NCBI GenBank assembly: GCA_937872165.1
Contig: CALMOR010000104.1
Span: 6,415 to 17,949, forward strand
Source of the DNA: an uncultured Burkholderiales bacterium
Lineage (GTDB): Bacteria > Pseudomonadota > Gammaproteobacteria > Burkholderiales > Burkholderiaceae_D
Length of the DNA: 11,535 nt
Reading direction: 5' to 3'
A program made the position numbers and the translations under genes. Within the stretch, counting starts at the first letter, position 1, and each line of letters begins with the position of its first letter. Below the pieces are notes generated by a model that was not told the origin of the DNA, searched no databases, and worked only from the letters and a program-made list of their open reading frames with translations. This document shows, in pieces, positions 1-7,102 of the stretch.

Positions 1-2568
1 CCCCTGGAAGTTGCCGATCAGCGCGAGCGGCGGATTCATCTCGTCTCGCGCGGCCTCGATCGCCTTCGTCGCGTCGCCGAGCGCGCTGCCCGATGCGAGG
101 TTGAACGAGATCGTCACGGCAGGGAATTGCCCCTGGTGACCGATCGACAGGTACGCGGTCTTCGTCGTGTCGACCTTGACGAATGAGGACAGCGGCACCT
201 GCTGGCCGGTCAACGGCGACGTCACGTAGATCTTGTCGAAGACCTTCGGGTCCTCCTGCATCGCCGGTGTGATCTCGAGCACGACGTGATAGCTGTTGAG
301 CTGCGTGAAGTACTGCGCCACCTGCCGCTGGCCGATCGCGTCGTAGAGCGTCGCGTCGATCATCGACGGCGTGATGCCGAAGCTCGACGCCCGCGCGCGA
401 TCGATCGTCAATGTCGCGGCGGCCGCCGAGTTCTGCTGGTCCGACGCGACGTCGGTCAGCTCCTTCAACTGCCGGAAGCGCTCGAGCAGTTTCGGCGCCC
501 AGGTGTTGAGCTCGTCGAGGTTGGCGTCGGTGACCGTGTATTGATACTGCGTTCTCGACAAGCGGCCGCCGACGTTGATGTCCTGTCCGGCCTGAAGGAA
601 AGCCGTCACGCCCTGGACGGCCGCGAGCTTCGGACGCAGCCGTCCGATCACCTCGTCGGCGCTGGCCGTGCGTCCTTCGTCCTTCGGCTTCAACCCGATG
701 AAGAGGTTGCCGGTGTTGGCCGTGGTCTGTCCGGCCGGCATCGCGAAGCCGGCGACGTCCGGATCCTGCCGCACGATGTCGGCGATCTGCAGCATGCGGC
801 CGGTCATCGCCTTGAACGACGAGTCCTGCGACGATTCGACGAAGCCGAACACGAAGCCGGTGTCCTGCTGCGGGAAGAAGCCCTTCGGGATCCAGACGAA
901 CATCAGGACCGTGAGCGCCAGCGTCGCGAAAAACACCGCCAGCGTCGCGCGTGAATGCCGCAACACGAAGTCGAGCCCGCGCTTGTAGCCCGCGAGCAGA
1001 CCGTCGAAGCCGCGTTCGAACAGCTCGTAGAGACGGCCGTGCGACTTCTGGTGCTGATTGCGCAGGAAGCGCGAGCACAGCATCGGCGTCAGCGTCAGCG
1101 ACACGACGACCGACACCACGATGGTCAGCGTGACCGTAACCGCGAACTCGCGGAACAGGCGGCCCACGATGCCGCCCATCAGCAGCAGCGGGATGAAGAC
1201 GGCCACGAGCGACACCGAGATCGAGATGATCGTGAAGCCGATCTCGCCGGCGCCCTTCAGCGCCGCTTCCATCGGCGACATGCCGTCCTCGACATGGCGG
1301 TAGATGTTCTCGAGCATCACGATCGCATCGTCGACGACGAAGCCGACGGCGATGGTCAGCGCCATCAACGACAGGTTGTCGAGGCTGTAGCCGACGATGT
1401 ACATGATGCCGGCGGTGCCGAGGATGGCGAGCGGCACCGTCACGCCGGGAATGATGGTCGCGGCCACGTCGCGCAGGAACACGAAGATGACGAGCACCAC
1501 GGCGACGATCGTCAGGATCAGCGTGAACTCGACGTCCTTCACGGATGCGCGGATGTTCTGCGAGCGGTCGCTGATCGAGCTCACGCGGACGGTCGGCGGG
1601 ATCGCGGCGCGCAGCTTCGGCAGCGCGGCGTTGATGCGGTCGACCGTCTCGAGGACGTTGGCTCCGGGCTGCTTCGTGACCGCGAGGATGATCGTCCGGT
1701 CGTCTCGCAGTTCGCTGTCGTCGGGCGCCGCGGCACCGCGATAGGCCCATGCGGCCACCTTCACGTTCTCCGGGCCGTCGATGGCCACGCCGACGTCGCG
1801 CACGCGGACCGGCGCCCCGTGGCGGTAGGCGAGCACGATGTCGTTCCACGGCTGTGCGCCGAGGACCTGATCGTTGGTGTAGACGGTGAAGCTCTGGCTG
1901 CGACCGTCGATGTTGCCGGTCGGCTGGTTGACCGTCGTCGTGGCGATGACGCCTCGCACGTCCTCGAGCGAGACGCCGAGCGCCGCGAGCTTGGTGGGAT
2001 CGACCTGGATGCGGATCGCGGGCTTCTGCGCACCGCCGATGTTGACGAGGCCGACGCCGGTGATCTGCGAGATCTGCTGCGCGAGGATGTTGTCGGCGTA
2101 GTCGTTGACCTGGGTCAGCGGCAGCGTGTCGGACTGCACGGCCATCACGAGGATCGGCGAGTCGGCCGGGTTGACCTTGCGGAAGGTCGGCGGGTTCGGC
2201 AGGTTCGACGGCAACTGTCCGCTCGCCGCGTTGATGGCGGCCTGCACGTCCAGCGCCGCCGCGTCGATGCTGCGGTTGAGATCGAACTGGATCGTGATCT
2301 GCGACGTGCCGAGCGAACTCTGCGACGTCATCTGCGCGAGTCCCGCGATCTGCGAGAACTGACGCTCGAGCGGCTGCGCGACGTTGGATGCCATCGTCTC
2401 CGGGCTCGCGCCCGGCAGGTTGGCCGAGACCTGGATCGTCGGGAAGTCGACCTGGGGCAGGGGAGCGACCGGCAGCTGCGGCCACAGCGCGGTGCCGATC
2501 AGGATGATGGCGATCGCGAGCAGCGTCGTGCCGATCGGGCGCTTGATGAAGCCGGCTGAGATGTTCAT
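1..2568 (-). CDS. RND multidrug efflux permease, MdtB/MdtC type (partial, C-terminus off the left edge)
   Basis: Inner-membrane, proton-driven pump of a tripartite efflux complex (HAE-1/AcrB superfamily). The gene starts at ATG 2568 and stays open for exactly 856 codons to base 1, so about 180 residues (most of TM8-12) are missing relative to the usual ~1040. Visible features: TM1 near residues 12-30, then PLPQVDFPTIQVSANLPGAS (37-56) and PLERQFSQIAGL, which are typical of this family. TM4 carries the proton-relay pair D413-D414 in GFVVDDAIVMLENI. The sequence after TM7 is IPKGFFPQQDTGFVFG. The phrasing is closer to MdtB/MdtC/MuxB than to AcrB. It lies 10 nt after the adaptor gene with only a weak GGA ribosome site, so it is the third gene of the efflux operon. 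MdtB-type pumps often work as a heteromer with a second permease, whose gene would lie to the left. Substrate cannot be told from the sequence. Confidence 0.95.
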   Translation of the reverse strand, partial: MNISAGFIKRPIGTTLLAIAIILIGTALWPQLPVAPLPQVDFPTIQVSANLPGASPETMASNVAQPLERQFSQIAGLAQMTSQSSLGTSQITIQFDLNRSIDAAALDVQAAINAASGQLPSNLPNPPTFRKVNPADSPILVMAVQSDTLPLTQVNDYADNILAQQISQITGVGLVNIGGAQKPAIRIQVDPTKLAALGVSLEDVRGVIATTTVNQPTGNIDGRSQSFTVYTNDQVLGAQPWNDIVLAYRHGAPVRVRDVGVAIDGPENVKVAAWAYRGAAAPDDSELRDDRTIILAVTKQPGANVLETVDRINAALPKLRAAIPPTVRVSSISDRSQNIRASVKDVEFTLILTIVAVVLVIFVFLRDVAATIIPGVTVPLAILGTAGIMYIVGYSLDNLSLMALTIAVGFVVDDAIVMLENIYRHVEDGMSPMEAALKGAGEIGFTIISISVSLVAVFIPLLLMGGIVGRLFREFAVTVTLTIVVSVVVSLTLTPMLCSRFLRNQHQKSHGRLYELFERGFDGLLAGYKRGLDFVLRHSRATLAVFFATLALTVLMFVWIPKGFFPQQDTGFVFGFVESSQDSSFKAMTGRMLQIADIVRQDPDVAGFAMPAGQTTANTGNLFIGLKPKDEGRTASADEVIGRLRPKLAAVQGVTAFLQAGQDINVGGRLSRTQYQYTVTDANLDELNTWAPKLLERFRQLKELTDVASDQQNSAAAATLTIDRARASSFGITPSMIDATLYDAIGQRQVAQYFTQLNSYHVVLEITPAMQEDPKVFDKIYVTSPLTGQQVPLSSFVKVDTTKTAYLSIGHQGQFPAVTISFNLASGSALGDATKAIEAARDEMNPPLALIGNFQG

Positions 2569-2578
2569 CGACGATCCG

Positions 2579-3838
2579 TCACTTGGCGTTCTCGGGAGCC
2601 GACTTCTCGGCCGGATTGCCGGATGCCGCCGCCGGATCGGCGCCGACCGCGGCACCGGTCGGACCGCTGCCCTGCTGGCCGGGGCCGCTCGTCGCCACGA
2701 CCTTCGCGCCGGGCTTCAGCTTGTATTGTCCGTCGACCGCGACGCGCTGGCCCGGCATCAGGCCCTTCGTCACGACGGCCTGTCCGTCCTGGATCAGCGC
2801 GACGTCGATCGGCTGCATCTGCGCCTTGTCGTCGGCGCCGACCAGCCACGCGAAGGTACCGCGCTGACTGCGCTGCACCGCGGCCGACGGGACCAGCACG
2901 GCCCCCGGTCGCTCGGCGACGTACAGATGGACGTTGACGTACTGGCCCGGCCACAACGCATGCGTCGCGTTGTCGAAGGTGGCCTTGATCTGCACCGTCC
3001 CGCTGGTCGTGTCGATGTGATTGTCGATCAGGACCAGCCTGCCCTTCGCGAGCGGCCTGTCGCTGTCGCGCTCGTAGGCGACGACCTCGAGCGGCTCGGG
3101 ACGGCTGCGCATCGCGGAGTTGACCTGCTGGAAGGCCGCGTCGGGAAGCGTGAACACGACGTTGATCGGGTCGACCTGATCGATCACCACGAGGCCGGTC
3201 GCATCGGCGGCATGGACGATGTTGCCGACGTCGACGAGACGCAGTCCGGTGCGGCCCGAGATCGGCGCCGTGATGGTCGTGTAGTCGAGCTGCGTCCGCG
3301 CATAGCTGACCTGGGCCTCGTCGGTCTTCACCGCGGCCTCGAGCTGAGCGACTTGCGCCTTCTGCGTGTCGAGCGTCTGCTGCGACGTCGCCTGCTCGCG
3401 GATCAGTTCATCGTAGCGGGCGAGGTCCAGGCGCGCGTTGGTCAGCTGCGCCTCGTCGCGTGCCTTGGTGGCGGTGACCTGCGCGAGCTGCGCCTGGAAG
3501 GGACGCGGGTCGATCTGCGCGATGACCTGTCCGGCGCGCACGTCCTGACCTTCGGTGTATCCCAGCTTCTGGAGCTGGCCGTCGACCCGCGCCTTCACCG
3601 TGACCGACTGGTTCGGCTGGACCGTGCCGACCCCGGCCAGATAGACCGCGAAGTCCCGCTGGACGGCCGCCACGAGCGTCGCCTGGATCGGAGGAGGCGC
3701 GGCGGGGGCCTTCTCCTTGCCGCCGAACCAGCGGACCGCGGCCCACGTCAGCAGCGCCACGATCGCGACGACGGCGCAGATCGCGAGGAGTCTTCGCCGT
3801 GGCGGCGCGGCTTGAATGCGGACGGTGGGGCTTTTCAC
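2579..3838 (-). CDS. RND efflux periplasmic adaptor (membrane fusion protein), MdtA type
   Basis: Periplasmic adaptor of 419 aa that links the RND permease to the outer-membrane channel. Start chosen: GTG at 3838, which overlaps the upstream gene's TGA in GTGA; the open frame continues upstream but only as antiparallel filler. Domains: short basic N-terminus, signal-anchor helix (about residues 17-35, no lipobox), beta-barrel strand, first lipoyl half (VTVKARVDGQLQKLGYTEGQ from 79), coiled-coil hairpin (about 115-186, rich in A/Q/L, with LDLARYDELI), second lipoyl half (TITAPISGRTGLRLVDVGNI from 188), then the membrane-proximal barrel (VLIDNHIDTTSGTVQIKATF, PGQYVNVHLYV, VPSAAVQRSQRGTFAWLV). 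These match MdtA/MuxA closely. The last ~35 residues are a Gly/Pro/Ala-rich tail, likely disordered. No Shine-Dalgarno is seen, so translation is probably coupled to the preceding gene. Confidence 0.95.
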   Translation of the reverse strand: MKSPTVRIQAAPPRRRLLAICAVVAIVALLTWAAVRWFGGKEKAPAAPPPIQATLVAAVQRDFAVYLAGVGTVQPNQSVTVKARVDGQLQKLGYTEGQDVRAGQVIAQIDPRPFQAQLAQVTATKARDEAQLTNARLDLARYDELIREQATSQQTLDTQKAQVAQLEAAVKTDEAQVSYARTQLDYTTITAPISGRTGLRLVDVGNIVHAADATGLVVIDQVDPINVVFTLPDAAFQQVNSAMRSRPEPLEVVAYERDSDRPLAKGRLVLIDNHIDTTSGTVQIKATFDNATHALWPGQYVNVHLYVAERPGAVLVPSAAVQRSQRGTFAWLVGADDKAQMQPIDVALIQDGQAVVTKGLMPGQRVAVDGQYKLKPGAKVVATSGPGQQGSGPTGAAVGADPAAASGNPAEKSAPENAK

Positions 3839-5328
3839 GGGGTGCGAGGGGACGGTGAGGAACGATCGGCGAGCGGGTCGCCGAGGGCGGTGGCGTTCCA
3901 GCCCCCGCCGATGGCGCGCACCAGCGCGACGCTGGCCGCGAAGCGACGGCCGCGAAGCGAGACCGCGCTGCGTTCGTTGTCGAGCGCCGCGTTCTGTGCG
4001 GTGATCACGGTGATGAAGGTCGTGGTGCCGGCACGATATTGGCTCAACGCGATGCGCTCCGCGTCGCGGGAGGCGGAGACCGCCTCGTCCTCGGTGCCCT
4101 GCTCGTCTTCGAGGACGCGCAGGATCGCGAGGTTGTCCTCGACTTCCTGGAAGCCGTTGAGCACGGTCTGGCGATACGCTGCGACGGCGGCATCGTAGCC
4201 CGCGATGGCCCGGTCGGTCTGCGCTCGCCGGGCGCCGCCGTCGAAGACGGTCTGCGCGAGCGTCGAGCCGAGCGACCACACGCGTCCGGGCGCGCTGAAC
4301 CACTTGACGAGCCCCAGCAGGCTGTCGCCACCGTTCGCGCTCAGCGTCAGCACCGGGTAGTACGCGGCCTGGGCGACGCCGATGCTGGCGTTGGCCGCCG
4401 CGGCCTGACGCTCGGCGGCGGCGATATCGGGCCGCCGTTCGAGCAGGTCGGACGGCAAGCCGAACGGCACCGCCGGCATCGTCGCCGTCAGCGGTGCGGC
4501 GGGCAGCGCGAACCGCGCAGGCGGCTCGCCGATCAGCACCGCGATGGCGTGCTCGTATTGGGCACGCGTCGCGGCGACGTCGGTCAGCTGGGTCTGCGTG
4601 GACTTGAGCTGCGCGGTCGCGAGCGCGACGTCGCTGCCGGACACCGTGCCGGCGCGGAACTGGCTTCGCGACAACTTGAGCGCCGTCTCGTACGAGGCGA
4701 CGCTGCGGGCCAGCAGGTCGTGCAGTTCGTCGTTGATCCGCAGGGCCAGGTAGTCCTGGGCGACCTCGGCCTGCACGAGCAGCCGCGCGGCGGCGAGACT
4801 GGCTTCACTCGACTGCGCGCTCGCTCCGGCGGATTCGATCGAGCGTCGCACGCCGCCCCAGAGATCCGGCTCCCAGCTGCTTTCGAGCAGGACCGAGTGG
4901 ACGTTTTCGGCCGTCGACCCACCTGCACCCGAGCCCGAACCATTACGGGAGCGCGACGCTGAAGCCGCGACCGAGACATTCGGGAAGAGGGCGGCCCGGG
5001 CCAGCCGGACGGCTGCGCGAGCCGCACGGTAGTTGGCGTCGGCCTGAGCGACGCTGAAATTGGCCGTCGCGGCCCGGGTCACGAGCGCCGTCAGCGCCGG
5101 ATCGCCGAACGACGACCACGGCTCGACCGAACCGTCGACCGGCTGCGGCTGCGCGGACTTCCAGGCGGCATCGTCCGGCGGCGTCTCGCGGTATGCGGGC
5201 GAGCTCGGCGCGGCGGGCCGGACGTAGTCGGGCCCGGCGGTGCAAGCCGCGAGCAGGACCAGAGGCGTCACGACGCCGAGGCCGAAGCGGATGACGCGAA
5301 GCCGCGGAGTGCCGACGCGCGAGCGCAT
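3835..5328 (-). CDS. RND efflux outer-membrane lipoprotein, NodT/OprM (TolC superfamily)
   Basis: Outer-membrane exit duct of the tripartite pump, 497 aa. A type II signal peptide is plain: arginine-rich start, hydrophobic run from 15, lipobox L-A-A-C with Cys29 as the lipidation site, followed by TAGPDYVRP, the standard start of this family. Two OEP repeats follow: the first about residues 75-265, with SSWEPDLWGGVRRSIESA (150-167) and FRAGTVSGSDVA; the second about 285-475, with ERRPDIAAAERQ (297-308), QTVFDGGARRAQ (359-370), QYRAGTTTFITVITAQ (430-445) and ALVRAIGGGW (468-477). Start at ATG 5328 is the only good candidate, since the frame hits a stop (TAG) a few codons upstream; no strong Shine-Dalgarno is seen. 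It is the first gene of the operon, whereas in muxABC-opmB and many related loci the outer-membrane gene is last. Function and topology are secure; the substrate is unknown. Confidence 0.95.
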   Translation of the reverse strand: MRSRVGTPRLRVIRFGLGVVTPLVLLAACTAGPDYVRPAAPSSPAYRETPPDDAAWKSAQPQPVDGSVEPWSSFGDPALTALVTRAATANFSVAQADANYRAARAAVRLARAALFPNVSVAASASRSRNGSGSGAGGSTAENVHSVLLESSWEPDLWGGVRRSIESAGASAQSSEASLAAARLLVQAEVAQDYLALRINDELHDLLARSVASYETALKLSRSQFRAGTVSGSDVALATAQLKSTQTQLTDVAATRAQYEHAIAVLIGEPPARFALPAAPLTATMPAVPFGLPSDLLERRPDIAAAERQAAAANASIGVAQAAYYPVLTLSANGGDSLLGLVKWFSAPGRVWSLGSTLAQTVFDGGARRAQTDRAIAGYDAAVAAYRQTVLNGFQEVEDNLAILRVLEDEQGTEDEAVSASRDAERIALSQYRAGTTTFITVITAQNAALDNERSAVSLRGRRFAASVALVRAIGGGWNATALGDPLADRSSPSPRTP

Positions 5329-5400
5329 GGAGGATGCCAGGAAGGATCGGATCCGGAGAATCTAACGACACGCGCGGTGCGTCCGCCTGTCGGCTGCGTG

Positions 5401-5460
5401 ACAAACCCGTCAGTTACGATGAAACAAAATGCGTATAATTGGTATTATGTTAACTTACCG
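5401..5460. promoter_or_regulatory. A+T-rich candidate promoter/operator of the efflux operon
   Basis: This ~60 bp is sharply richer in A+T than anything else in the window and sits 73-132 bp upstream of the first efflux gene. It contains an inverted repeat ATAAT-TGGT-ATTAT (5435-5448) and the HpaI-type palindrome GTTAAC (5449-5454). On the minus strand CATAAT (5449-5444) resembles a sigma-70 -10 box; on the plus strand TATAAT (5434-5439) is a perfect -10 hexamer, but neither has a convincing -35 box at 16-18 bp. Many RND operons are controlled by a repressor binding such a palindrome; no regulator gene is adjacent here. The direction and the exact boxes cannot be settled by reading. Confidence 0.45.
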
Positions 5461-5512
5461 ACGTTTCCACCGCGGGCGCGAACGCGAAGGTGGACGCTGC
5501 AGCGTATGTGCA

Positions 5513-5590
5513 GGGTCCGCGGGCAAAACCTCCTCGCGTGTAGGCGCGGGGTCCGCGGGAATCGGGGGTAGCGCCGCCTCCCCGCACGCG
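5513..5590. repeat. REP-like palindromic segment (candidate)
   Basis: GTGTAGGCGCGGGGTCCGCGGGA (about 5538-5560) has the layout of proteobacterial REP elements: a GTAG head followed by a short imperfect palindrome, here the stem CGCGG-GGT-CCGCG. A related half, GTGCAGGGTCCGCGGG, lies 36 nt earlier, and a further hairpin CGGGG...CCCCG with an internal GTAG follows at about 5564-5585. Copy number elsewhere in the genome is unknown, and no RAYT transposase gene is in the window, so assignment rests on form alone. Confidence 0.3.
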
Positions 5591-5636
5591 CTTTTTCGTT
5601 CGCCGAGGTTTCCGCGACGAGAGACGAGCCGGTGGA

Positions 5637-5713
5637 ACTGCGGGCGAGCATCCCGAGCCGCGACCGAGACCTCGGACTGCGGGCGAGCATCCCGAGCCGC
5701 GACGAGACCTCGG
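5637..5713. repeat. Two tandem copies of a 38-39 bp repeat
   Basis: Copy 1 is 5637-5675 (39 bp) and copy 2 is 5676-5713 (38 bp), directly abutting. Both begin ACTGCGGGCGAGCATCCCGA and end GAGACCTCGG; the only difference is loss of one C in copy 2 (CGACCGAGAC against CGACGAGAC). The 1-base difference shifts any reading frame, which argues that the repeat is not protein-coding. Two abutting copies without spacers do not make a CRISPR array. It may be a slippage product or part of a dispersed intergenic element. Confidence 0.85.
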
Positions 5714-5812
5714 CCGAGTGATTCACCCGATACCCGACCAAGGCGAAGCCAATCGCGCAGGAGGCGGGCCGAAGCGTCCGGGCCCGGCGCCCATCGACGA
5801 TTGCGACGCTCT

Positions 5813-7093
5813 TCAGTCGAAAGGCGACCGCCCGCCCGACGCACGCGTGCCCGTCTCGGCCAGTCGTTCCAGCCGATTCGCGATCGTCACGGCGCCTGGC
5901 TCCGCCGATGCCATCCGATCGGCGAGGCGCCGCGCGGCGCTCGTCGTCCCCTGCGCGGACAGCAAGCGCTCGAGCGCCGCGGACCAGACCCGCGTCGACG
6001 AGTCCGGACCGGGCGTCGCGGCGACGCCTAGCCTCCCCAGGCGAGCCGCGTTGTCGAACTGGTCGTGCGCGAACGGCACGACGACTTGCGGGACGCCGGC
6101 CGCGAGCGCCTGCGCACTCGTGCCGATGCCGCCGTGATGGACGAGTGCCGCCAGCCGCGGGATCAGCGCGCTGAACGGTGCGTAGGCGACGTGATGGGCC
6201 GACGCGGGCGACACGTCCGGCAACTGGTCACGGTACGGCGTGATCGTCACGACCCTTCGGTCGAGCGCGGCACAGGCGTCCAGCGCCTTCGCGAAGAACG
6301 CGTGGCCGTGCGCCATCGCCGAGCCCGGCGTGATGCCGATCGGCGCCGGACCGGCCGCGATGAACGCGTCGAGCGCCGAATCTAGCGACGACCCGCCCTC
6401 GTCGAAGATCGGAAAGCCCGAGGTCATGCTCGCGTGCGGCCAGTCCGCCTGCCGTGGCGCGAACCAGTCGGGCCAGGCACCGACGACGAGATCGGGAGAA
6501 TGCATCCATCGGCCCCAGATACGGGTCACGCGCGGCAGCCCGAGGCGCTCGCGCAACGCGTTCAGTCTCGGCCCGGCCAGACGGTCGACGATCAGGCGCT
6601 CTCCGGCCCACTGCAGGAGCCGCACGGACCAGGCCGGCATCCGGCCGACGTCTCCCACGCCGGGCATCACCGGAGGCGCGCTCGCCGACGGCATGCAGAC
6701 CGGCGAGAGATGGACCGTGGCCGCAAGCAGCCCCCTCCTCTCCTGCACCAGGCGTACCGCCCACGACAGCGTGCTGCCGACGAGCACGGTGTCGTCGGTC
6801 GTCAGCCCGTCGGTGACGTCGTAGGCCTGCGGCAGCCGCGCCAGCAGCTCGTCGACGACGAAGCGGGCGCCGCTTCGCGGTTGCCACAGCTCCGGCCGCT
6901 GAAGCAGCCGCTCGTAGTCGCCGGCCTCGCCGATCGGCGCGAAGTCGACGCCGGCGGCGCGGATGCGGACCTCGAAGTGCGGCGACGCGATCATGCGTAC
7001 CGAGTGGCCGCGCGCCATCAGCGCCTGCGAGACGGCGACGAAAGGATGGACGGCGCCGGCGCTTCCGAGCGCGCTGACGAGGAAGCGCGCCAT
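5813..7093 (-). CDS. Glycosyltransferase, GT1 family, RhlB-like (rhamnosyltransferase-type)
   Basis: GT-B fold enzyme of 426 aa that should transfer a sugar from an activated nucleotide donor to a lipid or small-molecule acceptor in the cytoplasm. N-terminal acceptor domain: the Rossmann start FLVSALGSAGAVHPFVAVSQ (4-23), the GSAG loop and the RGH turn. C-terminal donor domain: YAPFSALIPRLAALVHHGGI (304-323), then GTSAQALAAGVPQVVVPFAH and HDQFDN (343-348), the sugar-nucleotide signature. The stretch RWMHSPDLVVGAWPDWFAPR (195-214), then QADWP and TSGFPIFD (224-231), is very like Pseudomonas RhlB, which adds rhamnose to hydroxyalkanoyl-alkanoate lipids; this resemblance is from memory, not a search. 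No RhlA-type acyltransferase gene lies beside it, so rhamnolipid synthesis is not shown; macrolide-type or sterol-type GT1 roles remain possible. It follows the epimerase gene by 9 nt and lacks a clear ribosome site, suggesting coupling. Confidence 0.9.
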   Translation of the reverse strand: MARFLVSALGSAGAVHPFVAVSQALMARGHSVRMIASPHFEVRIRAAGVDFAPIGEAGDYERLLQRPELWQPRSGARFVVDELLARLPQAYDVTDGLTTDDTVLVGSTLSWAVRLVQERRGLLAATVHLSPVCMPSASAPPVMPGVGDVGRMPAWSVRLLQWAGERLIVDRLAGPRLNALRERLGLPRVTRIWGRWMHSPDLVVGAWPDWFAPRQADWPHASMTSGFPIFDEGGSSLDSALDAFIAAGPAPIGITPGSAMAHGHAFFAKALDACAALDRRVVTITPYRDQLPDVSPASAHHVAYAPFSALIPRLAALVHHGGIGTSAQALAAGVPQVVVPFAHDQFDNAARLGRLGVAATPGPDSSTRVWSAALERLLSAQGTTSAARRLADRMASAEPGAVTIANRLERLAETGTRASGGRSPFD

Positions 7094-7102
7094 GCGCGGC
7101 GT

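Larger units (their letters stand above)
5329..5812. other. 484-nt gene-free stretch with control signals and repeats
   Basis: Lies between the end of the glycosyltransferase gene and the start of the efflux operon, both read leftwards. Right to left it should hold the end of one transcript and the promoter of the next. It contains the A+T-rich island at about 5401-5460, a 12-bp perfect palindrome at 5494-5505 (ACGCTGCAGCGT), two direct copies of GGGTCCGCGGG 36 nt apart (5513-5523 and 5549-5559), a REP-like hairpin, and the 38-39 bp tandem repeat at 5637-5713. Open frames here give only Arg/Ser/Pro-rich peptides without recognisable domains or start signals. I found no T-tailed intrinsic terminator for the glycosyltransferase unit. 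Confidence 0.7.

Noticed and set aside
955..4198. Very long rightward open frames (534 and 604 codons) across the efflux operon
   Set aside because: They are antisense to the well-supported permease and adaptor genes, and their products are Arg/Asp/His-rich filler with no domain; this is typical of the antisense frames of GC-rich genes.
5434..5439. Perfect TATAAT as a rightward promoter
   Set aside because: No acceptable -35 box 16-18 bp upstream, no TG extension at the right spacing, and no rightward gene follows; it is kept only as part of the A+T-rich region.
5637..5713. CRISPR array
   Set aside because: There are only two copies, directly abutting with no spacers, and no cas genes are present.
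5445..5844. Leftward frames of 98 and 129 codons with a repeated peptide (RLGMLARS)
   Set aside because: The peptide repeat only reflects the 38-39 bp DNA repeat; the 1-bp difference between copies shifts the frame, and no ribosome site or domain is visible.
5813..7093. Assigning the gene symbol rhlB
   Set aside because: The likeness is strong by eye, but without rhlA, a rhamnose pathway or a phylogeny the specific name is not justified.
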